Shown here: piece by piece, positions 44,776-54,840 of the stretch
Layout of the letters: the number at the start of each line of letters is the position of its first letter
Numbering within the stretch: the stretch's first letter is position 1
Source: Polyporus tsugae
Taxonomy: Eukaryota; Basidiomycota; Agaricomycetes; Polyporales; Polyporaceae
NCBI GenBank assembly: GCA_024305745.1
Contig: JAHRBS010000004.1
Location: 1,674,001-1,738,000 of the forward strand
Reading direction: 5' to 3'
DNA length: 64,000 nucleotides
Position numbers and translations under genes: made by a program
The notes under the pieces: model-generated
The model's input: only the letters and a program-made list of their open reading frames with translations
What the model was told of the DNA's origin: nothing
Databases searched by the model: none

Positions 44776-47453
44776 CTACCTTGTCAAACGAGAAATGGTG
44801 AAAACGCCAAGGATAACAGCAGCTAACGCGCCAATACTAGCCGGCAGTAGCAAGTCCTTCGGGATGCCCATGACCAGCTCCGGCTGCACATGAGCAGGCG
44901 GTTGAGCGTACGGCGGCGGCGGCGGCGGCGGATACAGACTGGGTGCGGGTACGGGTACGGGTGCAGGTGCAGGTGCAAGTGCGGGAGTCACCACAGAGGG
45001 AGCTGGGACAACCTCGGTCTTCTCGAATTCCTTCGCTTCCTGTGCAGCTGCAGTCGCGACTGCCTCAGCCTGCCGAGCGCTCTTCTCTGCCATGACATCG
45101 GCCCAGCCCTTGCCGCCCTGGATGAACAGGACGACCCGGTCAGCCTTCGTTGCTCGCGCAATTTTCACCGCGTCAGTGACGTCGGAGTCCGAGGTGATAA
45201 GCACGACATCGCCGTCGGCGTCCGTGTACGAGAGCGTGAAGTCAGTCGGGTCCGGAGGAGGCTCGTTCAGGTCTTCGCTCCTGTAATCGGTGAAGTAGGG
45301 ATCGGTGGCAAGCTTGCCACTGACGATGTCACGGAGCGTCCCCAGGTTGTCATGCCGTGCCTGGAAACGATGCGTACGACCACTGGGCGTGCGGAACTTG
45401 AAGACGTAGGTACCGTCGTCCACGGGAGGGGCGGGAGCAGGTGGCGTGATAACAGAAGGGACGCCATCCTGCTTGCTGTAGCGGGCAAGAGCAGACTCCT
45501 GGTCATCGTCGACAACGGATGCCGAGTCGTTGGGGTGGACCTCGGAGTGCGGAGACTGGAGCAGTTGGGACATGCTGCGGGAGAACTTGCGCGAGTGCGA
45601 TACACTCTCGGCGTTGTAGTGCGACCCAGAGACCATCGACTCTGTATCCTCGTTTCCGAGGGACTCAAAGAAACGTCCCCACATAGGGCCACCCTCCGCC
45701 TCGTTCTCGCCATCAGTCTCCACGGACACCGCGTTCATCTAATAGTGCCGTTAATGAATAAAAAAAAAGCGCATGTCACATTGAATCGGATAGTGCTTGC
45801 CTGCTCGAGCGTGGCATATGTCAGCTTGAGGACATCAACGATAGCGACCAGGCGGCCATCATCCTCAACAACGGGCAAGTTGAGGTAGTGACCAACTAAA
45901 TGTACTGTCAGTCAATTCGATTAAAATGACTGTATGCACACACACGCACCGTGCATCTTCTTGAGCGCGTCATGGATGGTCATGGTCGGAGGAGCGGTGT
46001 CAGGGTGAGGAGTCATCACCCGAACGACACTACACCTCGTCGCATCCAAGCCCGCTGCGATAACGCGGAGGACAACGTCCTTGCTCGTGAAGATACCCGC
46101 GATCCTCGCCGCCGTGGCCTGGCCAGGTGCCGCTGGCTCCATCACACACACGGCCGTGGTCCTCCGCTCCTTCATGAGCTTCGCGACCTCCCTCACGGTC
46201 GTCTTCGGGCCAACGGTCGCGGGCTGAGTGCGCGAGTCCATGAGGGTCGTGAGGTCTGGCAGCGCGGTCTTCTCGCGGAGGGCCTCGACGTACGAGAGCA
46301 TGGCAGCTGCCTGCGGATTAGAACCCAGACCCGAGCCGAGCTCGGACTGGACCCCAGCAAGGGCGTGGTAGAGCTTTTCCGACGCCGAGGAGCTACGCTC
46401 GACCTTGTCCAGGGCTTCGTGGAACACCTTGGTGATATCGAGCAGACCGACAACGTTGCCCTCTTCGTTGCAGACCGGCTGAAGGCGCGTCCGTGTCAGT
46501 TGAGCTATCGCACTGCAGAATTGGGTCTCGATTTACCAGGTGCCTGAAATGCCTCTGCACCATCAACTGGAGTGCCTCGGTGGCACTGGTCATATCCCGA
46601 GTGACCATCGGGTTCCGGGTCATGATCGCGCTGACTTGGGTTGTATGGGGGTCCAATCCCTCAGCGGTGACCTGTCGCGATATTCAACACCCATATCCGC
46701 CCGGAAGTAAAAAGCTCACGCACCCTGTAGGCCAAATCCTTGGCGGTAAAGATACCACTCAGGCCCTCATCCTCGTCTACGACAAGCACGCAGTCCGTCC
46801 GCTTCGCTGCGCACAGTTGACTCGCCTCTGAGACGGTGATGTTCTCCGGGACAGTCAGCGCAGGGCTCGGCTTGAGGGCAGCGACGGTGCCCTTCTGGAC
46901 ATTGGGCTTCTCTCTGCGGCGGCGCCCGCTCTGGTGTTGCTGGTTTGTGGTCGAGATCGTGCGCTTGCGCGCAAGCTCGCCCTCTATCTTCTTCCGGATG
47001 GCCTGCACGTAAAGATTATCAGTAAAAGTCGGCAAACGCGATGGCAGCCGACGGCGCGAGGTCGTGTTTGCATGTTTGCTGGGTGAGGAGGAGACGCGCC
47101 CAGAAGGCGAGGACGTGGGTGTCTCAGACATGGTGCAGACCGAACACGTGTATTCCGTCCTCGCTGAAAACGCACGTCCTTTGCCATATCACAACCTCCC
47201 ACAGGCCCAGCGGGGATGGGAGTGACGCGAGTCAAGTTCCACACGAGCAGGTGACACGTACCTCATCCCTCTTGCTCTGCTTCTTCCTGGTCTCGGACAT
47301 GGAGCCAGAGAGCGTCGACATAGACGCAGAGGACTGGTAGCGAGAAGGGAGAGGAGAGGCCGAGCGGTCTGGAGGGAAGGGGACGGGGGATGTAGCACCA
47401 GGAGCGCCTGCGCTACGGTTGTAGGAGGGAGATGGCACAGGGATTCGTGACAT
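44776..47453 (-). CDS. CBS and PB1 domain membrane-anchored protein (Mug70-like)
   Basis: This protein combines four CBS motifs with a PB1 domain, like fission-yeast Mug70; CBS pairs usually sense adenine nucleotides, while PB1 mediates protein pairing. Exons, in gene order, are 47453-47262, 47002-46724, 46671-46537, 46478-45950, 45895-45801 and 45738-44776. CBS signatures include SGIFTAKDLAYRV, RNPMVTRDMTSATEALQLM, AGIFTSKDVVLRVIAAGL and LPVVEDDGRLVAIVDVLKL. The PB1 domain contains YVFKFRTPSGRTHRF and DVVLITSDSDVTDAV. A Pro/Ala/Val-rich spacer (GC-rich repeats at 44914-44990) precedes a C-terminal helix LLLPASIGALAAVILGVF, a likely tail anchor. The intron 45800-45739 starts with GC instead of GT. 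Confidence 0.92.
45739..45800 (-). other. GC-AG intron in the CBS-PB1 gene
   Basis: On the minus strand the exon ends in GAGCAG and the intron begins GCAAGC and ends CTATTAG, 62 nt in all. This joins ATLEQ to MNAVSVETD. GC donors of this type (AG followed by GCAAG) are the known minor variant. Confidence 0.75.
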
Positions 47454-48373
47454 CGACCGAGCACGACGTTTTCAACAACGCCAGCTGCCTCCTCGTCCGT
47501 TTCAAATGGGCGCCTGTTATGCCCTGTTTGGCCCGAACGTCTGTTATTGGCCATCCGCGGCCCGGCCCGTCCTTCATTAATGTCGGCAGGTTCTGAACCG
47601 ACGCTAACGAACTGGAAGCCCCACATTTCATACCCTGAGCAGTAAGAGGCACTAAGTCGGGAGCTACATGTATGCAGGGTACGCGAAGGTCTACGTCATT
47701 CTATATCCAGAGGATGGCCACGGCATGACGTATACTTACGAAACTAGTATTCCGCTGCTTCGTAGTTTCGTAAGACTCTTCTCAACCGGAAAAATATTTC
47801 CGCAGTCTCCTCTAGATCTCTCCTTGAGCCTTACCTTTGCAACGAGTTTTCCAATACCACCGTCCCCCACTTACCAAAGAAGTTGGCTAGATGAAAAATA
47901 GATTCGAGACTGGACATAATGGTTTAAGTTGTAGCGTACGCACTACGACAACCCTTGGCACGCTCCCCTGGAAGCAGCAGGTACTTAGTAGACTAGCAGA
48001 GCCAATGAGTACTGAGTGCCTGTGCCAACTGAATGAAGCTGCTCAGGTATCGTGATAATCTCCTAGAAAATGACGAGGATACATCGAGCAGCCCTAGACT
48101 CGACTCGAGACACGGGCGCAGGTTGCCGATGGCGGATCCATAGACTTGCCATCACCATGGCGGTATGTACGCACGGGTACACTAGACTGAAGCGAGGGGG
48201 AATGATGTTTAGGCACCGAACCCTGTTAGACCACCTTCAACGCGTGACGTCATACAAGCGTTGGAAAGAATCGACCCGGACAATTATATGGCACGTTGAA
48301 ATATAGACGACATAGATTGCAAGTTAATCGGTCAAGACAAGCCGTTAGAAGGAAATGATACTAGTTACATAGC
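47454..48373. other. intergenic region between CBS-PB1 and POM33 genes
   Basis: About 920 bp upstream of the CBS-PB1 start and downstream of the POM33 stop, both on the minus strand. No gene was recognised. Confidence 0.5.
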
Positions 48374-49562
48374 TCACTGCCGGCGTGCACCCGCACCCGC
48401 ACCCGCACCCCCAGCACCACCACCGTTCCCGTTCTGAGCAGCAGCATTGTTGAGAGTCGACCCCGCCCACCTGCCAGTGAGGCTCGTGAATTGAGCGTAG
48501 ACTTGCCCTAGCACGGGAGGCTTTCCGGGACTGTTCAAGAAGGTTGAGGTCTTGGTGTGAATGTAGGCGACCGCCTCGCGCGTGAATTTGGACTGGTACC
48601 AGCGCTGACGAAGGAAGTGTGCGTAGATGACAGGGGCAAAGAGAGCGAGGCGCCATGTCAGTGCCCCGACAGTGACGCGCGCCATGATCAGGAGCTCGGT
48701 GAAAGCGACGGCCCTCATGGCGTTGTCGTAGTTGGCTGCGCATGATATGAGAGGCCCACTCTAGTCAGGAGAAAGCTGAAAGACGAACCCTTCACCCAGG
48801 CCTGCAGCTTCTTGGCAAGGGGATGAGGAGTGGGAGCGGCACCCTGCTGCGCGGGAGGACCAGGAGGAAGGAACTGGGGCATCAAGGTCGTGCGAGTGAA
48901 GGTGAGCGCGTGGAAGAGAGAGAAAATGGCGTAGGGGATGAGTGCAACTGTCCGCCGGAATTCAGCAGACCCAAGGTGGTGCGATCAGTTGGCCACGTAC
49001 ATGTTACAGGGCGCGAAGACCACCAGAAGAACGCAAGCAGGAAGTATTGCACATTCTGAGGCCGACACGTCAGACAAATACAGGGTCATAGGCGTACAGA
49101 ACACACCTCATCCAGCAGGGCGCGCCGTATCCAGGTGGCATTGGGTTGCGGCACCTATGTCACCGTTGGTCGGTCTAGTCCGTATACACTTCTATCGCAA
49201 ACACGTACCCCCAGCGATTTTCTGAAAGCCAAACAGTCAACTTCCTGGGCACACAAACTAGTGCGAGAGATGAAATGTGGACTTACTGGCACACAATGGC
49301 ATAACTGACGAGCGCCCCCGTGAAACTCGCTGTACCAACCCATCTCAACACCTTCCCCAGGGACTCCTGAGCAAGCAAAACGCACCTCTGTACCAGAACG
49401 ATGAGACAGCTCTTAACATCAACTTCGCGAGGAAAAATCGAAGGGAGCATATGAGGAGGAGGAAGTGGCCTGCGGCCCACAGGTAGTGCTATTTCCGGGC
49501 CACTCCGTTCAGCAATCCTCTGGAAATACACCTAGGGGCCCACTGACCTGTGTCGTAGCCAT
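48374..49562 (-). CDS. POM33: Pom33/TMEM33-like nuclear envelope/ER membrane protein
   Basis: This multi-pass membrane protein belongs to the Pom33/Per33/TMEM33 family, which helps nuclear pore and ER tubule organisation. Exon 1 is only 15 coding nt (49562-49548, MATTQ). The second exon carries ASFTGALVSYAIVCQ, a 13-nt exon (49221-49209) follows, and the next reads VPQPNATWIRRALLDE. Family hallmarks are NVQYFLLAFFWWSSRPV, PYAIFSLFHALTFTRT and ANYDNAMRAVAFTELLIM. The C-terminal half has LALFAPVIYAHFLRQRWYQS and a Gly/Ala tail (GAGAGAGARRQ) from a GCACCC-type hexanucleotide repeat near 48388-48410. The start rests on the short first exon, so it is a little less certain than the body. Confidence 0.9.
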
Positions 49563-49944
49563 TGCGCTCTTGAGAGTTGTCGTACGAGGGCGAAAATATG
49601 TGGGGATGGGCGGGACGTGGACAAGTGACACAGAACACCGCGCGGTGACGCACACGAGGTCCTGCTTTAGGGCCGGCGCGCGCTGCTCACACCACCAGTT
49701 GGAGCGCCCATAAGTAGCCCCACAATCAACATCAACGGCCACATCCCACACACTTCCCACGTTGCGGCATACCGTCGCCAATGCCGGCGGCCTTCGCAAC
49801 GTTGTGGGTCATGCCTGGTCGTTTATGGCACGAAGCATGCAGCCGATATGCATGTAATCTATGCGAAAGCACGTACACGACACATAAGAACAACATGAGG
49901 ACTCAGGAGGAGCAACATGGACTGCGCTCCGCGGGGGGGAGAGG
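49563..49944. other. intergenic region between POM33 and HAS1
   Basis: Both flanking genes are on the minus strand. The region holds the POM33 promoter and the HAS1 3' end. No gene was recognised. Confidence 0.5.
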
Positions 49945-51894
49945 TCACCGACTCCATTGCGTTCCTTCAGCCTTCTGTTTTTTCCTCTCCAGGCCCTTCC
50001 GATACACCTCCTTCTCGGCCCTCTTCCGCCCAAGTGTCTCCTCCCGCTTCCATCTTGACTGATCGCGCATGCTTCTCCGCGAGTTCTGCCCCTCGTCCTC
50101 CGCGTCTTCATCGCCTGACTCCTTGTCCACCGCGTCAATCTCTTGCCAGTCCTCTTCGTCGTACCCGTCCCGCTTCCGCTTCTTCTCGGTCTTGCCGCCG
50201 CCGGCGACGTTGAGGCTCACGCGCGGCGGCACCGTGAGACCGAACGACCTGCCGACCTTGGTGAGGTCGAGCTGGTTGACGTCAAAGATCTTCTTATGCG
50301 AGTACGAGGCGTACGCCTGGAGATACGACCGATAGCCCTCCTTAGCGGACTGCCAGAGGTGGTAATTCTTTTGCAAGAGCGTCTCAAGCTGGTGCCATCA
50401 TTAGTAACTTTGCATGAACATGCGTAGTTGTGCGTGCACCTGTGACTGAATGTTGCTGATCTTGTTCGCAGGGAAGGTATACTCGTTAAGCGGAACCTTC
50501 GCCTCCTTGAGATATCGGAGGAAGCCGAGCTCGCTTGGAAGGAGGAACATGAGACTCTTGCCAGCGTTGCCCGCCCGCGCTGTTCGTCCGACTCGATGGA
50601 TATAGTCTCGAGGATCATCTGGAGGGTCGTACTGGATGATCCAGTCCACCCGGGGGATATCGAGTCCTCGTGCTGCGACGTTTGTGCAGAGAAGGATGCC
50701 AGTGTCCGCGTTACGGAACTCCATGAACGTCGCTGTCCGCTTTTGCTGTTTTTGGTTACCCTGCGTACGGCTTTTCAGTACACTTACTGGAATGGGTGTT
50801 GAGGGAGAATACATACGTGAAGGTCAAGTACCGGTACATCGATATAGTTGAGGAGTTCGGCGTGATACTTTACAGATCTACAGCTCGAAAAAAATACAAT
50901 CATCTTTTTCTTAATATTCTTCTTGAGGAATGTGTAAAGGAGGAGGAATCGGCGGTCGGACGGGCAGACGACATAGCCTTGAGTCAACGTCGAGACGGTG
51001 CTCGTATCCTCGGCCGAGTCAACGTCGATGAGAATGGGTCCGGGGCGAAGTGACATCCGTGCGAGGTCGGCGACCTTGTTCGTCTGTGTTGCGGAAAATA
51101 GCATAGACTGACGGCCCTCTGCGATATATATTTAGTCACGCACTTCAAGAGAGATCACAAAGACGCATACCGCTTGGGAGGATAGAAATGATTTTCTTCA
51201 TCTGCTCCTCGAAACCGACTTCCAATATCCGGTCCGCCTCATCGATTACGAGACTCTTGAGATTCCGGAAGACAAATCCTTTGGTGCCCTGGACACAGCC
51301 AAATTGATATACCTTCGCAAAGCGTGCAGCAGTTGGACGAGACGTACCTCCAAATGGTCGATCAGCCGACCCGGGGTTGCAATTACCAGATTTACGCCCT
51401 TCTGCAGCTTCACCTCTTCTCCTTTACGGTTCGCACCTCCCATGAGGATACCAAATGTTTGTGAGTGGAATTGCATGAGCTCCCTCGCGACATCAAAGAT
51501 CTGCAGCGCGAGCTCTCGTGTGGGAGAGATGATGATGACGCCAGTACCTGGAGGTGCGAAGCCATGATCGTCAGCTCGCCTGCACTGCACGGGACACAGA
51601 CAGAACAGCAAGCGAAGGCATACCATTACGGGGCTTGAACTTCAGCCGGTGCAACAATTCCACGGCTGGAATGAGGAAGGCAAGAGTTTTCCCAGAACCT
51701 GTCCTTGCGGCACCCAAGACGTCCTTCCCGGCGAGGAGTGGTGGGATGGAGTGCTCCTGAACAGAAGTCATGGTCTCAAACTTCATCTCCGTCAGCGCCC
51801 TCATGGTCGGTTCCGAGAGGTCAAGCTCTGAGAAAGGTTTGCGGGGAGGTCCGTTCACCACAGCGGTAGGTACGCTTGCATTGTCCGAGGCCAT
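49945..51894 (-). CDS. HAS1: DEAD-box ATP-dependent RNA helicase HAS1
   Basis: HAS1 is a nucleolar DEAD-box helicase needed for 18S rRNA maturation and early 60S assembly. Motifs appear in order: [19 protein letters not shown] with the upstream Q-motif region, Walker A in [58 protein letters not shown] (DEAD), [13 protein letters not shown] (SAT), [16 protein letters not shown] and [10 protein letters not shown]. The C-terminal extension contains [18 protein letters not shown] and the Has1-typical [19 protein letters not shown], then an acidic and Lys/Arg-rich tail ending in GTQWSR. At least five introns interrupt it. The ATG at 51894 starts MASDNASV; a longer upstream frame has no conservation and overlaps the shared promoter with PTH2. 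Confidence 0.96.
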
Positions 51895-52068
51895 TAGCGT
51901 GTCGCTCAGTAAGCCAAGTTGTTGGGAAAACAGTTGGGCTAGACAGGGTAACAGAGAGGTAGGGTCGGGAGCAGGTCGGGAGCCTGAGGAGAAACCTGGA
52001 GAAATGCAAGCAAAAGAAGCGCTGGGCAAAAAGTCGAGGAACGGACGTTCGGCAAACGCCGCTGCACC
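51895..52068. promoter_or_regulatory. compact bidirectional promoter, HAS1 / PTH2
   Basis: Only 174 bp separate the start codons of HAS1 (-) and PTH2 (+), so both transcripts must start within or from this interval. Pyrimidine-rich and purine-rich halves are visible; no TATA box was seen. Confidence 0.7.
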
Positions 52069-53078
52069 ATGTCTTCTCTCTCTACCACTCAAAGCGGTCT
52101 GCACATCTCTCTCCTCTTTCACCTTGCACTGGTCTAACATGCATCCTAGTAATCTTTGCTATATCACTGGCCACCTCGCTCAGTGCAGGATTTGCTTTGG
52201 GAGCATGGTCTACCTACAGGGAGAGAAATGCCGCAGGACCTAGTCCGCCCTCCGCGACGAAGCCAAGCCAATCGAAGGATGCCCACGAGGATAGCGAGGG
52301 CGAAGAGGAGGAGCAGGCTGATGGAGACCTTTCTGCCGTAAAGCCCGGTTTTTTGGAGCCTTGCAAGCTGGTGTGTACGCACTTGATTCCGAAGGAGACC
52401 CTGATCTCATGTTCAATAGGTACTGGTGGTACGAACGGATCTTGCAATGAGTACTGGAAAGATCGCTGCTCAGTAAGTAGTGTTTAACTGGACGTCTGCT
52501 TGTGTCTGACCCAGGTTTTGAAGGTGCGGGTAAGTACAATTGCTTGTTAGCATGAACTGCGTACTCAATCACAAGCAAGCCATGCGACGCTCGCCTGTTA
52601 CAAGGCACTTCAGACAACGAATCCTGCCGTGAGCATCTTTGGTTCCAAATTTCCTGTTCGATTTAGTGACCCGTTGAGCAGTTGTTGAAGCACTGGGAAC
52701 GGACCGGGTGAGCGAAGCAACACGCGGCTGTGGGTGGTATGATATATTGACGTAATGCCCAGTCAAGCAAAGGTCGCACTGAAAGCAAGTTCGGAAGACG
52801 AGCTTTTAGAGTTGGAAGCGATAGCAAAGAGTTTGAATCTAGCTGCTCGCTCGATTCTCGACGCGTCAGTTGTTGTTCCATCTGGTCCTTTCATGAAGCT
52901 CAATGTGGCATTCATCCAGTGGCCGGACACAAATCGCTGCAGGCTCCCGTACTGTGCTTGGTATAGGTCCAGGTCGGTGTAATGAAATCTTTGCTAAACT
53001 GCAAGTGTGTAACATTTTATTGCGACAGGTCCCGTAGAACTAGTCAACAAGGTTACAGGCAAGCTAAGGTTACTATGA
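52069..53078 (+). CDS. PTH2: peptidyl-tRNA hydrolase 2, membrane-anchored
   Basis: Pth2 cleaves peptidyl-tRNAs released from stalled ribosomes; eukaryotic members are often on the outer mitochondrial membrane. Nine exons fit together exactly to 195 residues: 52069-52096, 52150-52370, 52420-52472, 52524-52529 (6 nt), 52580-52628, 52682-52707, 52763-52864, 52920-52972 and 53029-53078. An N-terminal hydrophobic segment, [19 protein letters not shown], suggests membrane anchoring, followed by an acidic linker. The catalytic fold has [18 protein letters not shown], then [12 protein letters not shown] made through the 6-nt exon, [16 protein letters not shown], and [19 protein letters not shown]. 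It ends in [14 protein letters not shown], typical of the family. The gene shares a short promoter with HAS1. Confidence 0.95.
52524..52529 (+). other. PTH2: 6-nt micro-exon of PTH2
   Basis: GTGCGG lies between an acceptor (TTTGAAG) and a strong donor (GTAAGT), with introns of 51 and 50 nt on either side. Included, it yields [13 protein letters not shown] in frame. Retaining the 15-nt alternative from 52515 gives an immediate stop. Confidence 0.8.
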
Positions 53079-53429
53079 TCGCTTCCTGTGTATTGCTACG
53101 GGAACGAGTGCGGTGACTGCTTGTGTATTATCGCAGTTTGTTCGTTGCTTTCCTCCCTGGATGACTTGTTCTAGACTGCTTATCGTCGCTATAGCAATAG
53201 AATGCATACGCCAAATGTTTATTCAAGCCCGGCAAGGAGTCCGGCGTGAAGACTCTGAGTCTCGAATCTCCGTGCTTGGGCGTCCACTGATCGCCTAAGC
53301 GCCGGGGTGGAGTTGGCTAGTTAAAGAGGGACGGACGCAATTGAGGAGCTCCCTGTGGAGCCTGAGTCTCACCACCATATCCATGCGAGACCTCTCCCGC
53401 CGCTGTCTCTACTCTCATAACATACTACC
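53079..53429. other. intergenic region between co-directional PTH2 and SYM1
   Basis: These 351 bp contain the PTH2 3' end and the SYM1 promoter. No further gene was recognised. Confidence 0.5.
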
Positions 53430-54401
53430 ATGGCTAGCGTCGCACTTGCTCGTGTCTACCAACAATCCTTTGAGGCTCACCCCTATTTCACGCTCGCAGT
53501 CACCAACGGCGCACTCAATGCGTTCGGGGACGCTGTCGCTCAGGTTACTCAGAAGCTGGTTCGTATCTCGGTGCTTTTTCATGTGGTGATGTGAATCTCA
53601 CCCCTCGTTCTTTCCAGACTGATCCAGACAACCGCCGGCAGAAGCGACAGTATGATGTATTGCGAACGCTGCGCTTCTTTGCGTTCGGGTTTAGCATGGG
53701 TGAGTTGGCATGTTCTGCCGTGCATGAGCTACATATTAACGCAACAATACTACAGGCCCACTAATTGGTCGGTGGAACTTCTTCTTGGAGCGTAACTTTC
53801 CTCTGCGACCCATAAAGCAGGGCAATAGCGGCAAAGTTAGCCTCCGTGCGCTTGCGCGTCGTGTCGGCGCAGACCAACTCCTCATGTGAGTCTCTTATCT
53901 TGAGTGACACGAGTCCGCCTGCGCATGCTTATGCCTATGATAGGGCACCCATCGGCGTACGTGTTTGGTCTAGTTGTCTCCCTCTCGAGTCTGCTAATCA
54001 GTTCCACAGCTGACGTTGTTCATCGGTTCAATGGGGCTTATGGAGGGCCATGACATGAAGCACGTCCAACGACGATTCAGCGACATATATAAGCCAGTCC
54101 TGCTCGCTAACTGGCAGGTCTGGCCCCTCGCGCAGGTATGTCTCCTGCTGTTAGCCTGGTCCACCAAGCGTTGACAGTTGTTTCACCTTGCAGCTGATCA
54201 ACTTCAGGTACATGCCGCTGCCTTACCGTGTTCCCTTCCAGTCCACCTGTGGTGTATTTTGGACGCTGTATCTGTCACTTCTGAACTCGAAGTACGTCTA
54301 ATATGCCTTGACATGATCATATTACTGACTTTGTTCTCAGGGAATCGGAGGCGCAAAATGTGGAAGTCCGTCTGGAGCGGACCGTTAAATCAATTTCATG
54401 A
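53430..54401 (+). CDS. SYM1: Mpv17/PMP22 family membrane protein (Sym1-like)
   Basis: This 212-residue four-helix membrane protein belongs to the Mpv17/PMP22/Sym1 family of the inner mitochondrial or peroxisomal membrane, implicated in metabolite passage under stress. Seven exons sum to 213 codons: 53430-53558, 53618-53699, 53756-53885, 53944-53956 (13 nt), 54010-54135, 54194-54291 and 54341-54401. Family blocks are YQQSFEAHPYFTLAVTNGAL, NAFGDAVAQ, RTLRFFAFGFSMGPLIGRWN, ADQLLMAPIGLTLFIGSMG, YKPVLLANWQVWPLAQLINF and RYMPLPYRVPFQSTCGVFWT with LYLSLLNSK after it. The C-terminus is a short charged tail. Whether the protein is mitochondrial (Sym1) or peroxisomal cannot be told from sequence alone. 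Confidence 0.94.
53944..53956 (+). other. SYM1: 13-nt micro-exon of the Mpv17/Sym1 gene
   Basis: GGCACCCATCGGC lies between TGATAG and a GTACGT donor. It encodes the end of the conserved MAPIG turn, joining exons at 53885 and 54010 in frame. Confidence 0.8.
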
Positions 54402-54840
54402 AGGTACTTATAGGAGAATTTCCCGTCGTCTCATTGGCCTATTGAGCCAGTCACAACTGTGCTGGCGACGCATGGACCCCGTTAACATTCAAACTATTGT
54501 AGCATTAGCAGCATACCTTCCACCCTTCGGACAACACATTGAGGACTACATTATTCCCCATCGTACATAGAGTTATATCCTTAGCGCATGTGTATAATGT
54601 CTGTAGATTATCCCCATATACGCGTTTTGGCCTCCTTTCTGACCGAGTTCCTCTGGGTACTCAACATTAAATTCGTTGACACGATGTATAAAATTGTGTT
54701 GTCAGGATGTGTGCGCAATGGGAGATGGTATGCGAAGGCAAGTGGCAACTTTGATACTACATATATGATATTTTTCAAGCAGAGTACATCCTAGAACAGC
54801 CCGTGCCTTTGCCACTCGCGACACATCACACATAGCGCAA
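54402..54840. other. intergenic region between convergent SYM1 and UTP4
   Basis: AT-rich 3' flanks of both genes. No gene was supported, although a short + strand open frame is present at 54588-54794. Confidence 0.5.

Noticed and set aside
44890..45888. 332-codon open frame on the + strand
   Set aside because: It is the antisense shadow of the PB1 and spacer exons of the CBS-PB1 gene, with no conserved motif.
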